From Chryseobacterium sp. ON_d1 (lineage in GTDB: Bacteria > Bacteroidota > Bacteroidia > Flavobacteriales > Weeksellaceae), in contig NZ_BJTC01000002.1 of NCBI RefSeq assembly GCF_006829085.1, positions 186,001 through 250,000 on the forward strand: DNA of 64,000 nucleotides, in the 5' to 3' direction. Below are positions 8,163 to 16,059 of this stretch, piece by piece. Numbering within the stretch: position 1 is the stretch's first letter; every line of letters begins with the position of its first letter. The notes under the pieces were generated by a model that was not told the DNA's origin, did not search any database, and worked only from the letters and a program-made list of their open reading frames with translations. Both the position numbers and the translations under genes were made by a program.

Positions 8163-8507
8163 TTATGCCTGGTTTTTTACAATCAGTACAAAGTCATCTT
8201 CCAGCATTTTATAACCGTAATCATAAATAAACTTATATTCGGAACCGTTTTTATAGACTTTCAGATTAGTGAAATAGTCAAAATCAAATCCTAAGCCATC
8301 CAGCCTGGATTTGAGAATTTTTGTTTTCCCATCTGTGTTGACTTCCATAAGGATGCGGTAATTTTTACGGAGCTTGTTGTTAACATTCCGCATCAGGTTG
8401 TTAGAATCCTTATTCTGCTTGTTGTTATAGGCATTTCGGCAGGCATCGTTGCAGAACTTTTTATCAGACCTTCCGATGATTTTTTCGCCACATTCCAGGC
8501 AATTCAT
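8163..8507 (-). CDS. Small protein with N-terminal zinc ribbon
   Basis: 114 residues. The N-terminus has two cysteine pairs, CLEC at residues 3-6 and C19/C23 in KKFCNDACRNAY, a treble-clef or DUF2116-like zinc ribbon. The rest (GKTKILKSRLDGLGFDFDYFTNL and KFIYDYGYKMLEDDFVLIVK) has alternating beta-strand character and resembles no family I recognise. It is spaced 5 bases from the HPP gene, so it is co-transcribed. A nucleic-acid- or protein-binding role is plausible from the ribbon alone. Confidence 0.8.
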   Translation of the reverse strand: MNCLECGEKIIGRSDKKFCNDACRNAYNNKQNKDSNNLMRNVNNKLRKNYRILMEVNTDGKTKILKSRLDGLGFDFDYFTNLKVYKNGSEYKFIYDYGYKMLEDDFVLIVKNQA

Positions 8508-8512
8508 ATTCG

Positions 8513-9106
8513 TTATTTTAGATGATGGGTGTGTCTTTTCTTTAAAAGTTTTTTAAATCTGCTGTGAGTAGGGTAGCTTCTGTTTGAAGTAATATTATTA
8601 AAAAACAGTGCTACAATCAGAAGGATTATACATCCTGAGAGAACCGGAGAGAGCACATACCAATAACCCAATTCAGGAATTTTTCCTGTAGAACTCACAG
8701 CAATGAGAGCTGTTGCGCCACCAGGAGGGTGTAATGTCTTCGTATACTGCATCAGCACAATGGAAAATGCAACTGCCAACGGAGCCGAAAGCCATATGAT
8801 ATCTGGAATGAACTGATACACGGTAACCCCTACCAGTGCTGACAGAACATGCCCGCCAACAAGATTTCTGGGTTGTGCCAGCGGACTTTGAATAGCACCA
8901 TAAATAAGTACACTTGAAGCTCCGAAAGAGCCAATCAGAAAAATGTTTTCAGTTTCAGCCAATGAATGAGACTGGATAAATGCAATAATCCCAATCCCAA
9001 AAAATGCACCCAGAAACGACCAGAAATGCTCTTTATAATCAACAAGCGTTTCTTTATAAATTACATATTTTGAAACTCTGAATGTCCTTTTTATAGCCTT
9101 CTTCAT
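8513..9106 (-). CDS. HPP-family integral membrane protein
   Basis: 197 residues with four to five hydrophobic segments. The signature LHPPGGATALIAV (the HPP motif) lies in the second half, preceded by SPLAQPRNLVGGHVLSALVG, which is also conserved in the family. HPP proteins are inner-membrane proteins, and one plant/cyanobacterial branch was linked to nitrite transport; the function of this bacterial branch is unclear. The C-terminus is basic and cytosolic (KKLLKKRHTHH). The start abuts the stop of the arginase-like gene with no gap, so translation is likely coupled. Confidence 0.9.
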   Translation of the reverse strand: MKKAIKRTFRVSKYVIYKETLVDYKEHFWSFLGAFFGIGIIAFIQSHSLAETENIFLIGSFGASSVLIYGAIQSPLAQPRNLVGGHVLSALVGVTVYQFIPDIIWLSAPLAVAFSIVLMQYTKTLHPPGGATALIAVSSTGKIPELGYWYVLSPVLSGCIILLIVALFFNNITSNRSYPTHSRFKKLLKKRHTHHLK

Positions 9107-10012
9107 TTAGTCTTCTTTATTTTTTATAGTTTGAATCAAATACTCTACAAATGGGCGGGTATAGGTTCCCTTTTTATCATAATCCGGATCTAAAATAGTA
9201 ATTTCTATTCCAAAGCATAATGGATTTTCAAATAACGGCTTCAGCATTTCCCCGAGATTATCATAACTGATTCCGTCTTCCATTCTGCTGTCTACTGCAG
9301 GCATGATCTCGTCTTTCAGCACATCTACATCAAGATGAATAAAGAATCCATCGAGACCTTTTTCATTCACCATTTTCAGGAAATTTTCAGCGGTATTTCT
9401 GAAACCGTTCTTTCTGAGCTGATAAAGATCATAGTAATGAATGTCCGAATTGATGATCTGGCTTACATATTCTTCATCATCAGTTTCAGCGTTCCCACAA
9501 CAGAAGATATTTTCTTCCAGTATATAAGGTTTTAAACCATTAATATTAGTCAGTTTTTCAGGCCCGTTTCCCGTAATAATAGCGAGATCCATTCCGGCAG
9601 CACCACCTGTTTCGGAAAGTTCCGGTGGAATAAAATCGGTATGCCCATCCAAATAAAAAATGCCAAAATTTCCCAGTTTTTTTAAAGCGATAGCATTTCC
9701 AATCAGAATGCTGCAGTCACCCCCCAGGATAATATTGAAGGCATTCTTTTCATAATGGCTTATAATACTGTCAGCTTGTTGTTGAGCATATCCAATGATC
9801 TGTTCTGCATTTCTGACCTTTGATTCCTCATCAAATTCCATGGAATATTCCGGAGCATTAAGCCTGAATATATTTTTAGGATTAATTCTGGTATGAAAAC
9901 CAAACTTTCTGAGCCAGTCCGGAAGTTTTCGAACCCCAGGCTCAGTCTCATGTTCTTTTTTTGTAAGTCCCAGATTGAGAGGAAACTCAAAAATATTGAT
10001 GTTCCTTTTCAT
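9107..10012 (-). CDS. Arginase-family (ureohydrolase-fold) protein with a Cys in place of the first metal-binding His
   Basis: 301 residues, typical of the arginase/agmatinase/formimidoylglutamase superfamily. The metal motifs are recognisable: GGDCS at residues 97-101 (normally GGDHS), LDGHTD at 121-126 (normally DAHxD) and HLDVDVL at 226-232. The late motif around CFGIEITILDPDYD is also present. The Cys at position 100 replaces a ligand of the Mn centre. Some family branches carry this change, so activity may persist with a different metal or substrate. It is the first gene of a nine-gene minus-strand run with a -7 box 14 bases upstream. Substrate unknown. Confidence 0.87.
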   Translation of the reverse strand: MKRNINIFEFPLNLGLTKKEHETEPGVRKLPDWLRKFGFHTRINPKNIFRLNAPEYSMEFDEESKVRNAEQIIGYAQQQADSIISHYEKNAFNIILGGDCSILIGNAIALKKLGNFGIFYLDGHTDFIPPELSETGGAAGMDLAIITGNGPEKLTNINGLKPYILEENIFCCGNAETDDEEYVSQIINSDIHYYDLYQLRKNGFRNTAENFLKMVNEKGLDGFFIHLDVDVLKDEIMPAVDSRMEDGISYDNLGEMLKPLFENPLCFGIEITILDPDYDKKGTYTRPFVEYLIQTIKNKED

Positions 10013-10025
10013 AAAAGAATTTTCA

Positions 10026-10033
10026 CAAAGATA
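10026..10033 (-). promoter_or_regulatory. -7 promoter element (TATCTTTG) for the arginase-like gene run
   Basis: A perfect TAnnTTTG on the minus strand, 13 bases upstream of the ATG at 10012, implying a very short leader. The -33 region is T-rich but not a clear TTTG. Confidence 0.6.
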
Positions 10034-10397
10034 CGGAATTATCCGTTTGTAAATGGCTAACTGTGCGATATACAGCTATTTTATTGAAACAAATCCATCT
10101 TTAGGATGAAATAAATATTAAATTCTGGAATACAGTAAATTTTACATCTGAAGTCTAAAAACTCAACTCATTTTAGAAACTAATCAAATCTATTTCTTGA
10201 AAAGAAAAATAATACATGTATTAAAATATTGTTGAACATCTAAAGATACCTTTACTTATTTCTCAGTATTTGAAAATCAGTATTTGTCACTCTTTCGAAT
10301 AGAATGCTCATTTGTATAAATCTATATTTTGGATATAACTGTCTTGTTTTCATCTAAATAAATTTAAATTTTATTTCACTTTATTGTGTTTTTTTTG

Positions 10398-10405
10398 TAA
10401 TTTTG
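10398..10405 (+). promoter_or_regulatory. -7 promoter element (TAATTTTG)
   Basis: A perfect consensus match on the plus strand, 26 bases before the ATG of a 13-codon frame. It could serve that small unit or the methyltransferase gene 280 bases downstream. Confidence 0.45.
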
Positions 10406-10430
10406 ATATGGATATTCAAAAAAATAAATC

Positions 10431-10553
10431 ATGAAAATTAATTTAGTATGTTGTATGTTCCCTTTTATTTAAATGAGTATGAAGAGGAATAAAAATAGAT
10501 TCTCTGTAAAGAGTTCAGATACTGTCTCAGTTAAAATTAATCTCATTATTTAA
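10431..10553 (+). other. Two tiny in-frame open frames (13 and 26 residues), possible small peptide unit
   Basis: ATG at 10431 opens 13 codons (MKINLVCCMFPFI). Its stop is followed at once by ATG 10473 in the same frame, opening 26 codons (MSMKRNKNRFSVKSS then DTVSVKINLII). A -7 box precedes it and a terminator-like hairpin follows. It may encode peptides, be the spacer of a small RNA, or be a decayed gene interrupted by one stop. No family is recognisable. Confidence 0.25.
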
Positions 10554-10581
10554 AGCTTATTTTCAATTTGACAAATGTCAG

Positions 10582-10616
10582 ACAAGAACAAACCTGATAA
10601 GTTTGTTTTTGTTTTC
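10582..10616 (+). terminator. Hairpin: terminator or attenuator upstream of the methyltransferase gene
   Basis: The arms ACAAGAACAAAC (10582-10593) and GTTTGTTTTTGT (10601-10612) pair with one G-U, followed by TTTC. It lies about 70 bases before the methyltransferase ATG, so it may end a small upstream transcript or act in the leader. Confidence 0.45.
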
Positions 10617-10685
10617 ATGATGATCAGCTATTCCTTATATCATTGTTAAAGTCAGTCAGATGCTATTCAACTAAAAATAACCATT

Positions 10686-11711
10686 ATGGAAAAACAACCT
10701 GTTAAACCTGAGTTTACTTTTAAAATGTTTCAGATATTAGGTGGTTTATGGCTAACCGGATGTGTAAAAACTGCTGCTGAACTTAATGTTGCCGATTTAC
10801 TGGCCTCTGGTCCAAAAACAATATCCAGACTTGCTGAAGAAACTCAATCACAAATAATGCCCTTATATAGGGTTATGAGAGCTTTGAGCAGTGTCGGAAT
10901 TTTTGAAGAATCAGAAAACAAAACTTTTGCTCTGAATGATTTTGGAGCTGCTTTACAAACGGACGTTCCCGGAACAGCAAAAAATTTTGTGCTAACAATT
11001 ATGAATGAACATTTTACCACTTACGGAGATTTGACGTATGCTGTTCAGACGGGTAAAATTCCCTTTGAGCATATTCATGGAAAAGATCTTTGGGGATTTT
11101 ATAAGGAATTTCCTGAAATTGGTGAAAATTTTGGAAAGGGAATGACAGGAATGTCTGGGATGGAGCTGACAGGAATTATAGAAAATTATGATTTTAAAGC
11201 TTATCAGAAAATTATAGATATAGGTGGCGGAAACGGCACTATGATGTATGCTATATTGAACTCGTCGCCGGAAAGCTCCGGAATTATATTTGACGAAGCC
11301 AATGTTATTGAAAAAACACTTCAGCTTATTCCTGAAAATTTAAAGAATCGTTGTACTGTTGCTACAGGAAGCTTTTTTAACGAAGTTCCGAAAGGAGGAG
11401 ATTTATATACGATGAAATGGATCATACATGATTGGAGTGATGAGGAGTGTGTACAGATTCTTCAAAACTGTTATCATGCAATGCCAAAAGGAGCAAAACT
11501 ACTGATTCTAGACGCTGTTATTCCTGACAATTCTTTGAATCAACCACATATTGCCAAACTTCTGGATATTGTTATGCTGGCTTGTCTTACCGGAAAGGAA
11601 AGATCATTGAGTGAATTCAAAACCATTATTGGAAGAGCAGGACTGCGGTTTAACCGGCTGATTCAGATCGGTACAGAATCCAAAAGTATTATAGAATGCG
11701 AAAAAACATAA
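10686..11711 (+). CDS. SAM-dependent O-methyltransferase (plant-COMT/acetylserotonin type)
   Basis: 341 residues, the standard length of methyltransferase family 2. Residues ~10-95 form the winged-helix dimerisation domain (TAAELNVADLLASGPKTI). The SAM-binding motif IIDIGGGNGTMMYA is at 176-189. The catalytic base motif is at 246-253 (IIHDWSDE), with His248 in the position that deprotonates the acceptor hydroxyl in this family. These enzymes methylate hydroxyl groups of small aromatic or polyketide-like metabolites. It has no biosynthetic neighbours, so the acceptor is unknown. The gene is monocistronic, with a downstream hairpin. Confidence 0.92.
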   Translation: MEKQPVKPEFTFKMFQILGGLWLTGCVKTAAELNVADLLASGPKTISRLAEETQSQIMPLYRVMRALSSVGIFEESENKTFALNDFGAALQTDVPGTAKNFVLTIMNEHFTTYGDLTYAVQTGKIPFEHIHGKDLWGFYKEFPEIGENFGKGMTGMSGMELTGIIENYDFKAYQKIIDIGGGNGTMMYAILNSSPESSGIIFDEANVIEKTLQLIPENLKNRCTVATGSFFNEVPKGGDLYTMKWIIHDWSDEECVQILQNCYHAMPKGAKLLILDAVIPDNSLNQPHIAKLLDIVMLACLTGKERSLSEFKTIIGRAGLRFNRLIQIGTESKSIIECEKT

Positions 11712-11740
11712 GTTCCAATTCTAAGTTAGATGATTAAGTG

Positions 11741-11775
11741 AAAGGTATCCAATCATAGGGTTGGGTGCCTTTTAA
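11741..11775 (+). terminator. Terminator after the O-methyltransferase gene
   Basis: AAAGGTATCCAATC pairs with GGTTGGGTGCCTTT using several G-U pairs, with an ATAG loop and a following T-rich tract. It may serve both convergent genes. Confidence 0.6.
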
Positions 11776-11776
11776 G

Positions 11777-12502
11777 TTATTCGGATATACTGATATGATA
11801 AATCGCTGTTAACCCGGAAGTCACCGGAGACTGACTGTTATCCTGAAGATAATTTCCGGCCTTGAAATAAACAGATTCAGCCTTCCAGCTATCTCCAAAA
11901 TGGAAGGTAGTAGTTTGCTGATTGATTTTTACCAAAACATCAGAATCGTTTTGCTGGATACTGTAATCAAATGTCTGATTCAATGCAACGTTTTTCTGAA
12001 GGGTGATTCTTTGCTCTCTATCATTAACTTCTTTTTTAAAGCCCACCTGAATATTACCATTATTCCACCAGATTTTTAAGGCTTCAGTCCCTTTGGAATG
12101 TCCATGAATCTGACCAATGATAATCTTTCCGGTTCCAGGTTGCTGCAGAATAGCCATTTTTACCTGTAAGCTGTGCTGATTTTCAAAGTGCCATTCTTCA
12201 ATCTGGCGTAATTCCGTTCTTGGATAATGTGAACCTTGCGTTGCTTTACCGTCTGATGAGCAAAAAAAACGTATACTGTTATCTTCGGGTGAAAAATAAA
12301 AATTTTCTGAGGAAAACTGCGCAATATCAGGTCCTTTAATAATGGCAACAGAATTGTTCTTTTCAATAGGTAACTGAAGATTGAATTCTGTCAGATTAAA
12401 CCTTGACTGAGGAACGGGCATGTTGATTTTTTGAGCAAAACAAAATCCGGGGAGCAATATAAGTAATCCTCTTTTGATCAGGATTTTAAAACTGGACTTC
12501 AT
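11777..12502 (-). CDS. Secreted polysaccharide lyase family 7 (alginate lyase)
   Basis: 241 residues with an N-terminal signal segment (LLILLPGFCFAQ). The three PL7 signatures are all present: RTELR at 95-99, QIH at 131-133 and YFKAGNY at 212-218. They line the beta-jelly-roll active groove. PL7 enzymes cleave alginate by beta-elimination. The QIH variant, rather than QVH, is usually associated with guluronate-containing substrate. There is no type IX sorting domain and no SusCD pair nearby, so this is a stand-alone enzyme, periplasmic or released. It may degrade algal alginate or the alginate of competing bacterial biofilms. Confidence 0.9.
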   Translation of the reverse strand: MKSSFKILIKRGLLILLPGFCFAQKINMPVPQSRFNLTEFNLQLPIEKNNSVAIIKGPDIAQFSSENFYFSPEDNSIRFFCSSDGKATQGSHYPRTELRQIEEWHFENQHSLQVKMAILQQPGTGKIIIGQIHGHSKGTEALKIWWNNGNIQVGFKKEVNDREQRITLQKNVALNQTFDYSIQQNDSDVLVKINQQTTTFHFGDSWKAESVYFKAGNYLQDNSQSPVTSGLTAIYHISISE

Positions 12503-12800
12503 AAAAATTCTGTTATGTTAATTAAGCAGTACTAATTTATAGTATTTCTTTGGGGAAATTTTGATTAGAATTAATTCTTAAGCTATTTTTAATAATAGTT
12601 ATAAAGACTTATGAATAAAAGAATCTATGATGAATTTGTTGATTTTTTTAAACAATATAACCGACAGTAAACGGTTACAAATGAGTTTAAATAGTTTATT
12701 ACCGACTGTGCCATCAGAACATCACAATCTTTGCAGCAGAGATTTGAGAAAAACAGTGAACGTCTCTTATCTGAATTATTAATCTTTAAATCTAAAAGTT
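12503..12800. other. Intergenic region upstream of ssb
   Basis: 298 AT-rich bases between the divergent lyase and ssb genes. I see only a 17-codon frame at ~12611 and a weak AATCTTTG promoter-like site at ~12731. Neither is called. Confidence 0.4.
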
Positions 12801-13133
12801 ATGTCACTAAGAAACAAAGTAACATTAATTGGTTACACAGGTAAAGAAGTTGAAATAGTCAACTTCGACAACGGAAATGTAAAAGCAAGCGTATCTTTAG
12901 CAACCAGTGATCATTACACCAATGCGAAAGGAGAGAAAGTAGAAGAAACGCAATGGCACAACCTTATCGCATTTGGGAAAACAGCAGAAATTTTTGAAAA
13001 GTATGTTCCTAAAGGAAAAGAAATAGCCATAGAAGGAAAGCTTACCTACAGGTCGTATGATGACAAAGACGGGGTGAAGCGGTATATCACAGAAATTCGT
13101 GTAGACGAAATTTTATTATTGGGAGGCAAATAA
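12801..13133 (+). CDS. ssb: Single-stranded DNA-binding protein (tail-less)
   Basis: 110 residues forming one OB fold: LRNKVTLIGYTGKEVE, then the conserved VSLATSDHYTNAKGE, TQWHNLIAFGKTAEI and GKEIAIEGKLTYRSYDD. It binds single-stranded DNA as a tetramer in replication, recombination and repair. It ends at ILLLGGK and lacks the acidic tail ending in DIPF that recruits partner proteins, so it is probably an accessory SSB rather than the main replicative one. It is not in the rpsF-rpsR operon (55.9-56.7 kb), where many bacteria keep ssb. An HRDC-domain gene follows 15 bases later. Confidence 0.92.
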   Translation: MSLRNKVTLIGYTGKEVEIVNFDNGNVKASVSLATSDHYTNAKGEKVEETQWHNLIAFGKTAEIFEKYVPKGKEIAIEGKLTYRSYDDKDGVKRYITEIRVDEILLLGGK

Positions 13134-13148
13134 ATTCTAAAAACACAA

Positions 13149-13604
13149 ATGATGAAAGTAAAAATTTTTAAAATCAGACTTCCCGAAGAATTTCTCTACA
13201 AAGATCAGAAAATGCTGGATGATTTTCTGGAAGCCCACGAGATTATGAAAGTAGAAACAGCTTTTGTAAGTGAAGAACGTTATTGGTCTGTAATATTGTA
13301 TTTTGAAGCGTTAAAGCTGACAAAAAATACAGTAAAAGAACCAAAAGCAGTAAAATATTCTGCAGAAAATGACTCTTTAAATACGGATGAAGAAAGAATT
13401 CTGGATGCACTGAAACTCTGGAGATCAGAAAAAGCCCGCGAACAGAATCTACCCACGTATTTCATTGCCAGTAATAAAGAACTCCTTTCTGTTGCAAAGT
13501 ATAAACCTGCAAAAAGAGAAGAACTGCTTGAGATCAAAGGTTTCGGAAAACATAAAATTGAAAATTATGGTGAAGAAATTCTTGAAATCCTTGAAAGCAT
13601 ATGA
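13149..13604 (+). CDS. HRDC-domain protein
   Basis: 151 residues. The C-terminal ~75 residues form an HRDC helical bundle: TDEERILDALKLWRSEKARE, YFIASNKELLSVAKYKP and ELLEIKGFGKHKIENYGEEIL. This is the module found at the end of RecQ helicases and RNase D, where it helps bind nucleic acid. The N-terminal half (KVKIFKIRLPEEFLYKDQK, then ERYWSVILYFEAL) is a small beta-rich piece with no known enzyme. The gene shares a probable transcript with ssb and is followed by a strong terminator at 13633-13664. A role beside SSB in DNA transactions is inferred from context. Confidence 0.85.
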   Translation: MMKVKIFKIRLPEEFLYKDQKMLDDFLEAHEIMKVETAFVSEERYWSVILYFEALKLTKNTVKEPKAVKYSAENDSLNTDEERILDALKLWRSEKAREQNLPTYFIASNKELLSVAKYKPAKREELLEIKGFGKHKIENYGEEILEILESI

Positions 13605-13632
13605 TTTTTTGAATAATTGATTCCACAAAAAG

Positions 13633-13664
13633 AAAAGCTGAAGGAAGATTTTCTTCAGCTTTTT
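13633..13664 (+). terminator. Terminator after the HRDC gene
   Basis: Perfect 11-base arms AAAAGCTGAAG (13633-13643) and CTTCAGCTTTT (13653-13663) with a 9-base loop and T-run. Its position inside the longest possible hisS frame argues that hisS begins downstream. Confidence 0.85.
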
Positions 13665-13691
13665 ATGCTGTGTAAAGTCCCTGCAATTCCG

Positions 13692-13699
13692 TACTTTTG
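13692..13699 (+). promoter_or_regulatory. -7 promoter element (TACTTTTG) for hisS
   Basis: A perfect TAnnTTTG lying between the preceding terminator and the chosen hisS ATG at 13725, giving a leader of about 20 bases. Confidence 0.6.
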
Positions 13700-13724
13700 C
13701 AGATATCAAAATGACATACAACAA

Positions 13725-15095
13725 ATGAAGCCAAGTTTAGCAAAAGGGACGAGAGATTTTACAGCACAGGAAGTTTCCAGAAGAAAATATATCATCAATA
13801 TTTTACAGAATAATTTCGAATTATTCGGATTTCAGCCATTGGAAACGCCAAGTTTTGAAAATCTTTCTACATTGACAGGTAAATATGGAGAAGAAGGAGA
13901 TCGTCTGATCTTTAAGATTTTAAACTCAAGCATCAATGAAGCCAAAGAAGAGAAAAAAACTCAGATGCTTCATGACTTTCAAAAAGCATTGGAAAAGCCT
14001 TTCAGTTCAGAGAATTTAACCGATAAAGCTCTTCGCTATGATCTTACTGTACCTTTTGCAAGATTTGTGGCTATGAATCATGGGAAGCTGACATTCCCAT
14101 TCAAGCGTTCTCAGATTCAGCCGGTTTGGAGAGCAGACAGACCCCAGAAAGGACGATTCAGAGAATTTTATCAGTGTGATGCCGATGTAGTAGGAAGTGA
14201 AAGTCTTCTGCAGGAAGTGGAGCTGGTTCAATTGTACCTGAAATCTTTTGCAGATCTGAAAGTTCCTGTAACCATTCACATGAACAACAGAAAGATTCTA
14301 TCCGGATTGGCAGAATATGCAGGAATTACAGATAAACTGATTGATTTCACTGTTGCTCTTGATAAACTGGATAAAATAGGCAAAGACGGAGTGGTGAAAG
14401 AATTGCTTGAAAGAGAAATTTCTCAGGAATCTATTGATAAATTAGACTTCCTATTCAGTCAGTCTGATGACGCTCTTGAAAATCTTCTTCAGTTGAAAGA
14501 GAAATTTGCAGGAAATGAAATCGGTCTAAAAGGTGTAGAGGAACTTGAATTTGTTCTTACACAGTCTTTAAACCTTGGGGTTGATATTCAAAATTTAGTA
14601 TTCAATATTACGCTTGCGAGAGGATTAGATTATTATACCGGAGCTATTTTTGAGGTGAAAGCAGATGAGGTAGCCATGGGATCCATTGGTGGTGGCGGAA
14701 GATATGATAACCTTACAGAAGTTTTTGGAGTGAAGAATATTCCGGGAATAGGAATTTCATTTGGATTAGACAGAATTTATCTTGTAATGGAGGAGCTGAA
14801 CCTTTTTCCTGAAGAAGCATCAGCCAAAATAGAATATCTGTTTGCTAACTTTGGAGGTGAAGGAGTAACAGAAGCTTTAAAACTGATGATGCAGTTAAGA
14901 ACAAAAGGAATTTCAGCAGAATTATACCCTGAAAATGCTAAAATCAATAAACAATTTACCTACGCAGAAAAAAAAGGGATAAAGAATCTTGTTTTCCTCG
15001 GTGAAGAAGAAATTAAAAACAATACAGTTACTTTTAAAAACCTTGAGGCAGGGGAGCAGAAAACAGTCTCTTTAGAGGAGTTTTTAGGAGAATAG
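13725..15095 (+). CDS. hisS: Histidyl-tRNA synthetase
   Basis: 456 residues from ATG 13725. The frame is open back to a TTG at 13617, but that stretch contains a terminator and promoter, and family members start [12 protein letters not shown]. Class II motif 2 is seen in [25 protein letters not shown] written as two parts: [12 protein letters not shown] and [12 protein letters not shown]. The histidine-specific loop is [14 protein letters not shown], and motif 3 is [17 protein letters not shown]-terminal anticodon-binding domain follows ([13 protein letters not shown] to the end). It charges tRNA-His in the cytosol and is essential. It is monocistronic with its own terminator. Confidence 0.97.
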   Translation: MKPSLAKGTRDFTAQEVSRRKYIINILQNNFELFGFQPLETPSFENLSTLTGKYGEEGDRLIFKILNSSINEAKEEKKTQMLHDFQKALEKPFSSENLTDKALRYDLTVPFARFVAMNHGKLTFPFKRSQIQPVWRADRPQKGRFREFYQCDADVVGSESLLQEVELVQLYLKSFADLKVPVTIHMNNRKILSGLAEYAGITDKLIDFTVALDKLDKIGKDGVVKELLEREISQESIDKLDFLFSQSDDALENLLQLKEKFAGNEIGLKGVEELEFVLTQSLNLGVDIQNLVFNITLARGLDYYTGAIFEVKADEVAMGSIGGGGRYDNLTEVFGVKNIPGIGISFGLDRIYLVMEELNLFPEEASAKIEYLFANFGGEGVTEALKLMMQLRTKGISAELYPENAKINKQFTYAEKKGIKNLVFLGEEEIKNNTVTFKNLEAGEQKTVSLEEFLGE

Positions 15096-15118
15096 TTTTT
15101 AGACCATATTAAAGAAAT

Positions 15119-15153
15119 AAAACAACCGCAAAAGCAATTTTTGTGGTTGTTTT
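15119..15153 (+). terminator. Terminator after hisS
   Basis: Fifteen-base arms AAAACAACCGCAAAA and TTTTGTGGTTGTTTT with a short loop, 23 bases past the hisS stop. Confidence 0.85.
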
Positions 15154-15197
15154 GTTTGATGGATGCTAAGATTTAAATACTTTTGAATAAAAAAGAA

Positions 15198-16037
15198 ATG
15201 AGTAATAATTGTGCATTATGTAAGGCAGAATTAACATCTATGGATACACTTTTGGGAGCTAATACGCTTTCTGATGGCAATATTTTATGCAATAAATGTT
15301 TGAATATAGCAACCAATATCTATGAAGAATTGCTGTACAATCTCAATAAGTTCAGTATTGAAGATATTAATGCAATGCTGAATAATAAAAAGCCGGAACC
15401 TGTACAGACTGTGGTAATCGCAGATCAGAATCTTCCGGTAAGAAGTGATCCAGATTCAGATCAGATCTCAAGAGAAGTCTATAAAAGAAGGTATCGCAAG
15501 ATAAAGTTTGAACTGGAAAAGCAGAGAACTAACCTTTCCATTTTTACAAAAGGAGAAATTAAAGAGCTGCCTTATCTGATCTCTGAAGATGAACAGATCA
15601 TAACAATTACTGATGCTCAGTTGATCAATACACTGGATGCCGGAATATTACTCGTAACTCCCAAAAGAATGCTTTCTGTTTCAAAATCAATGTTTGGAGC
15701 AGCGAAGGTTAACGATTATCCGAATGAAACAATCAAAGCTGTAAGTTTTGTAGCGGATCCCAGATCTCCAATCATTAAAATACATCTTCATGAAAGGGTT
15801 GTGGAATTTGAATGTTATATGGATAAAGAAGATGCAGAACAGTTCTATGATAAGATAAAAGAAATTTATAATCATTCTCAGGAACGATCTCCAACGCAAA
15901 CTGATACAACAGGCAAAGATATTTCATCAGAAGAAATTCTTAATCAGCTTGAAAAATTAGGAAAACTGAGGGAAAACGGAGTTTTAACTGATACAGAATT
16001 TACAGAACAGAAAAAGAAACTGCTGGAGCAGTTATAA
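15198..16037 (+). CDS. Zinc-ribbon, PH-like and SHOCT domain protein
   Basis: 279 residues from ATG 15198 (a TTG 15 bases upstream is a less likely start). The N-terminus has paired cysteines, CALC and CNKC, forming a DUF4428-like zinc ribbon. A charged linker leads to a bacterial PH-like domain at ~115-225 (FTKGEIKELPYLISEDEQ, ILLVTPKRMLSVSKSMFG). The last ~30 residues are a SHOCT helix pair (LEKLGKLRENGVLTDTEF then EQKKKLLEQL), a short oligomerisation motif. The PH-SHOCT part is paralogous to the gene at 16770. Function is unknown; such proteins are often membrane-proximal or oligomeric scaffolds. Confidence 0.82.
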   Translation: MSNNCALCKAELTSMDTLLGANTLSDGNILCNKCLNIATNIYEELLYNLNKFSIEDINAMLNNKKPEPVQTVVIADQNLPVRSDPDSDQISREVYKRRYRKIKFELEKQRTNLSIFTKGEIKELPYLISEDEQIITITDAQLINTLDAGILLVTPKRMLSVSKSMFGAAKVNDYPNETIKAVSFVADPRSPIIKIHLHERVVEFECYMDKEDAEQFYDKIKEIYNHSQERSPTQTDTTGKDISSEEILNQLEKLGKLRENGVLTDTEFTEQKKKLLEQL

Positions 16038-16059
16038 TGAAAATGTTCAACACCTAATC

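Larger units (their letters stand above)
10013..10685. other. Long AT-rich intergenic region with a possible small transcription unit
   Basis: 673 bases between divergent genes with no conventional gene. On the minus side it holds the promoter of the arginase-like run (10026-10033). On the plus side are a perfect -7 box (10398-10405), two tiny in-frame open frames separated by one stop (10431-10472 and 10473-10553), and a hairpin with 12-base arms (10582-10612) before the methyltransferase gene. The central part, 10035-10390, is featureless AT-rich sequence. Confidence 0.6.

Noticed and set aside
13617..13724. N-terminal extension of hisS from a TTG codon
   Set aside because: The stretch contains a perfect terminator hairpin and a -7 promoter, and the family begins at the ATG at 13725.
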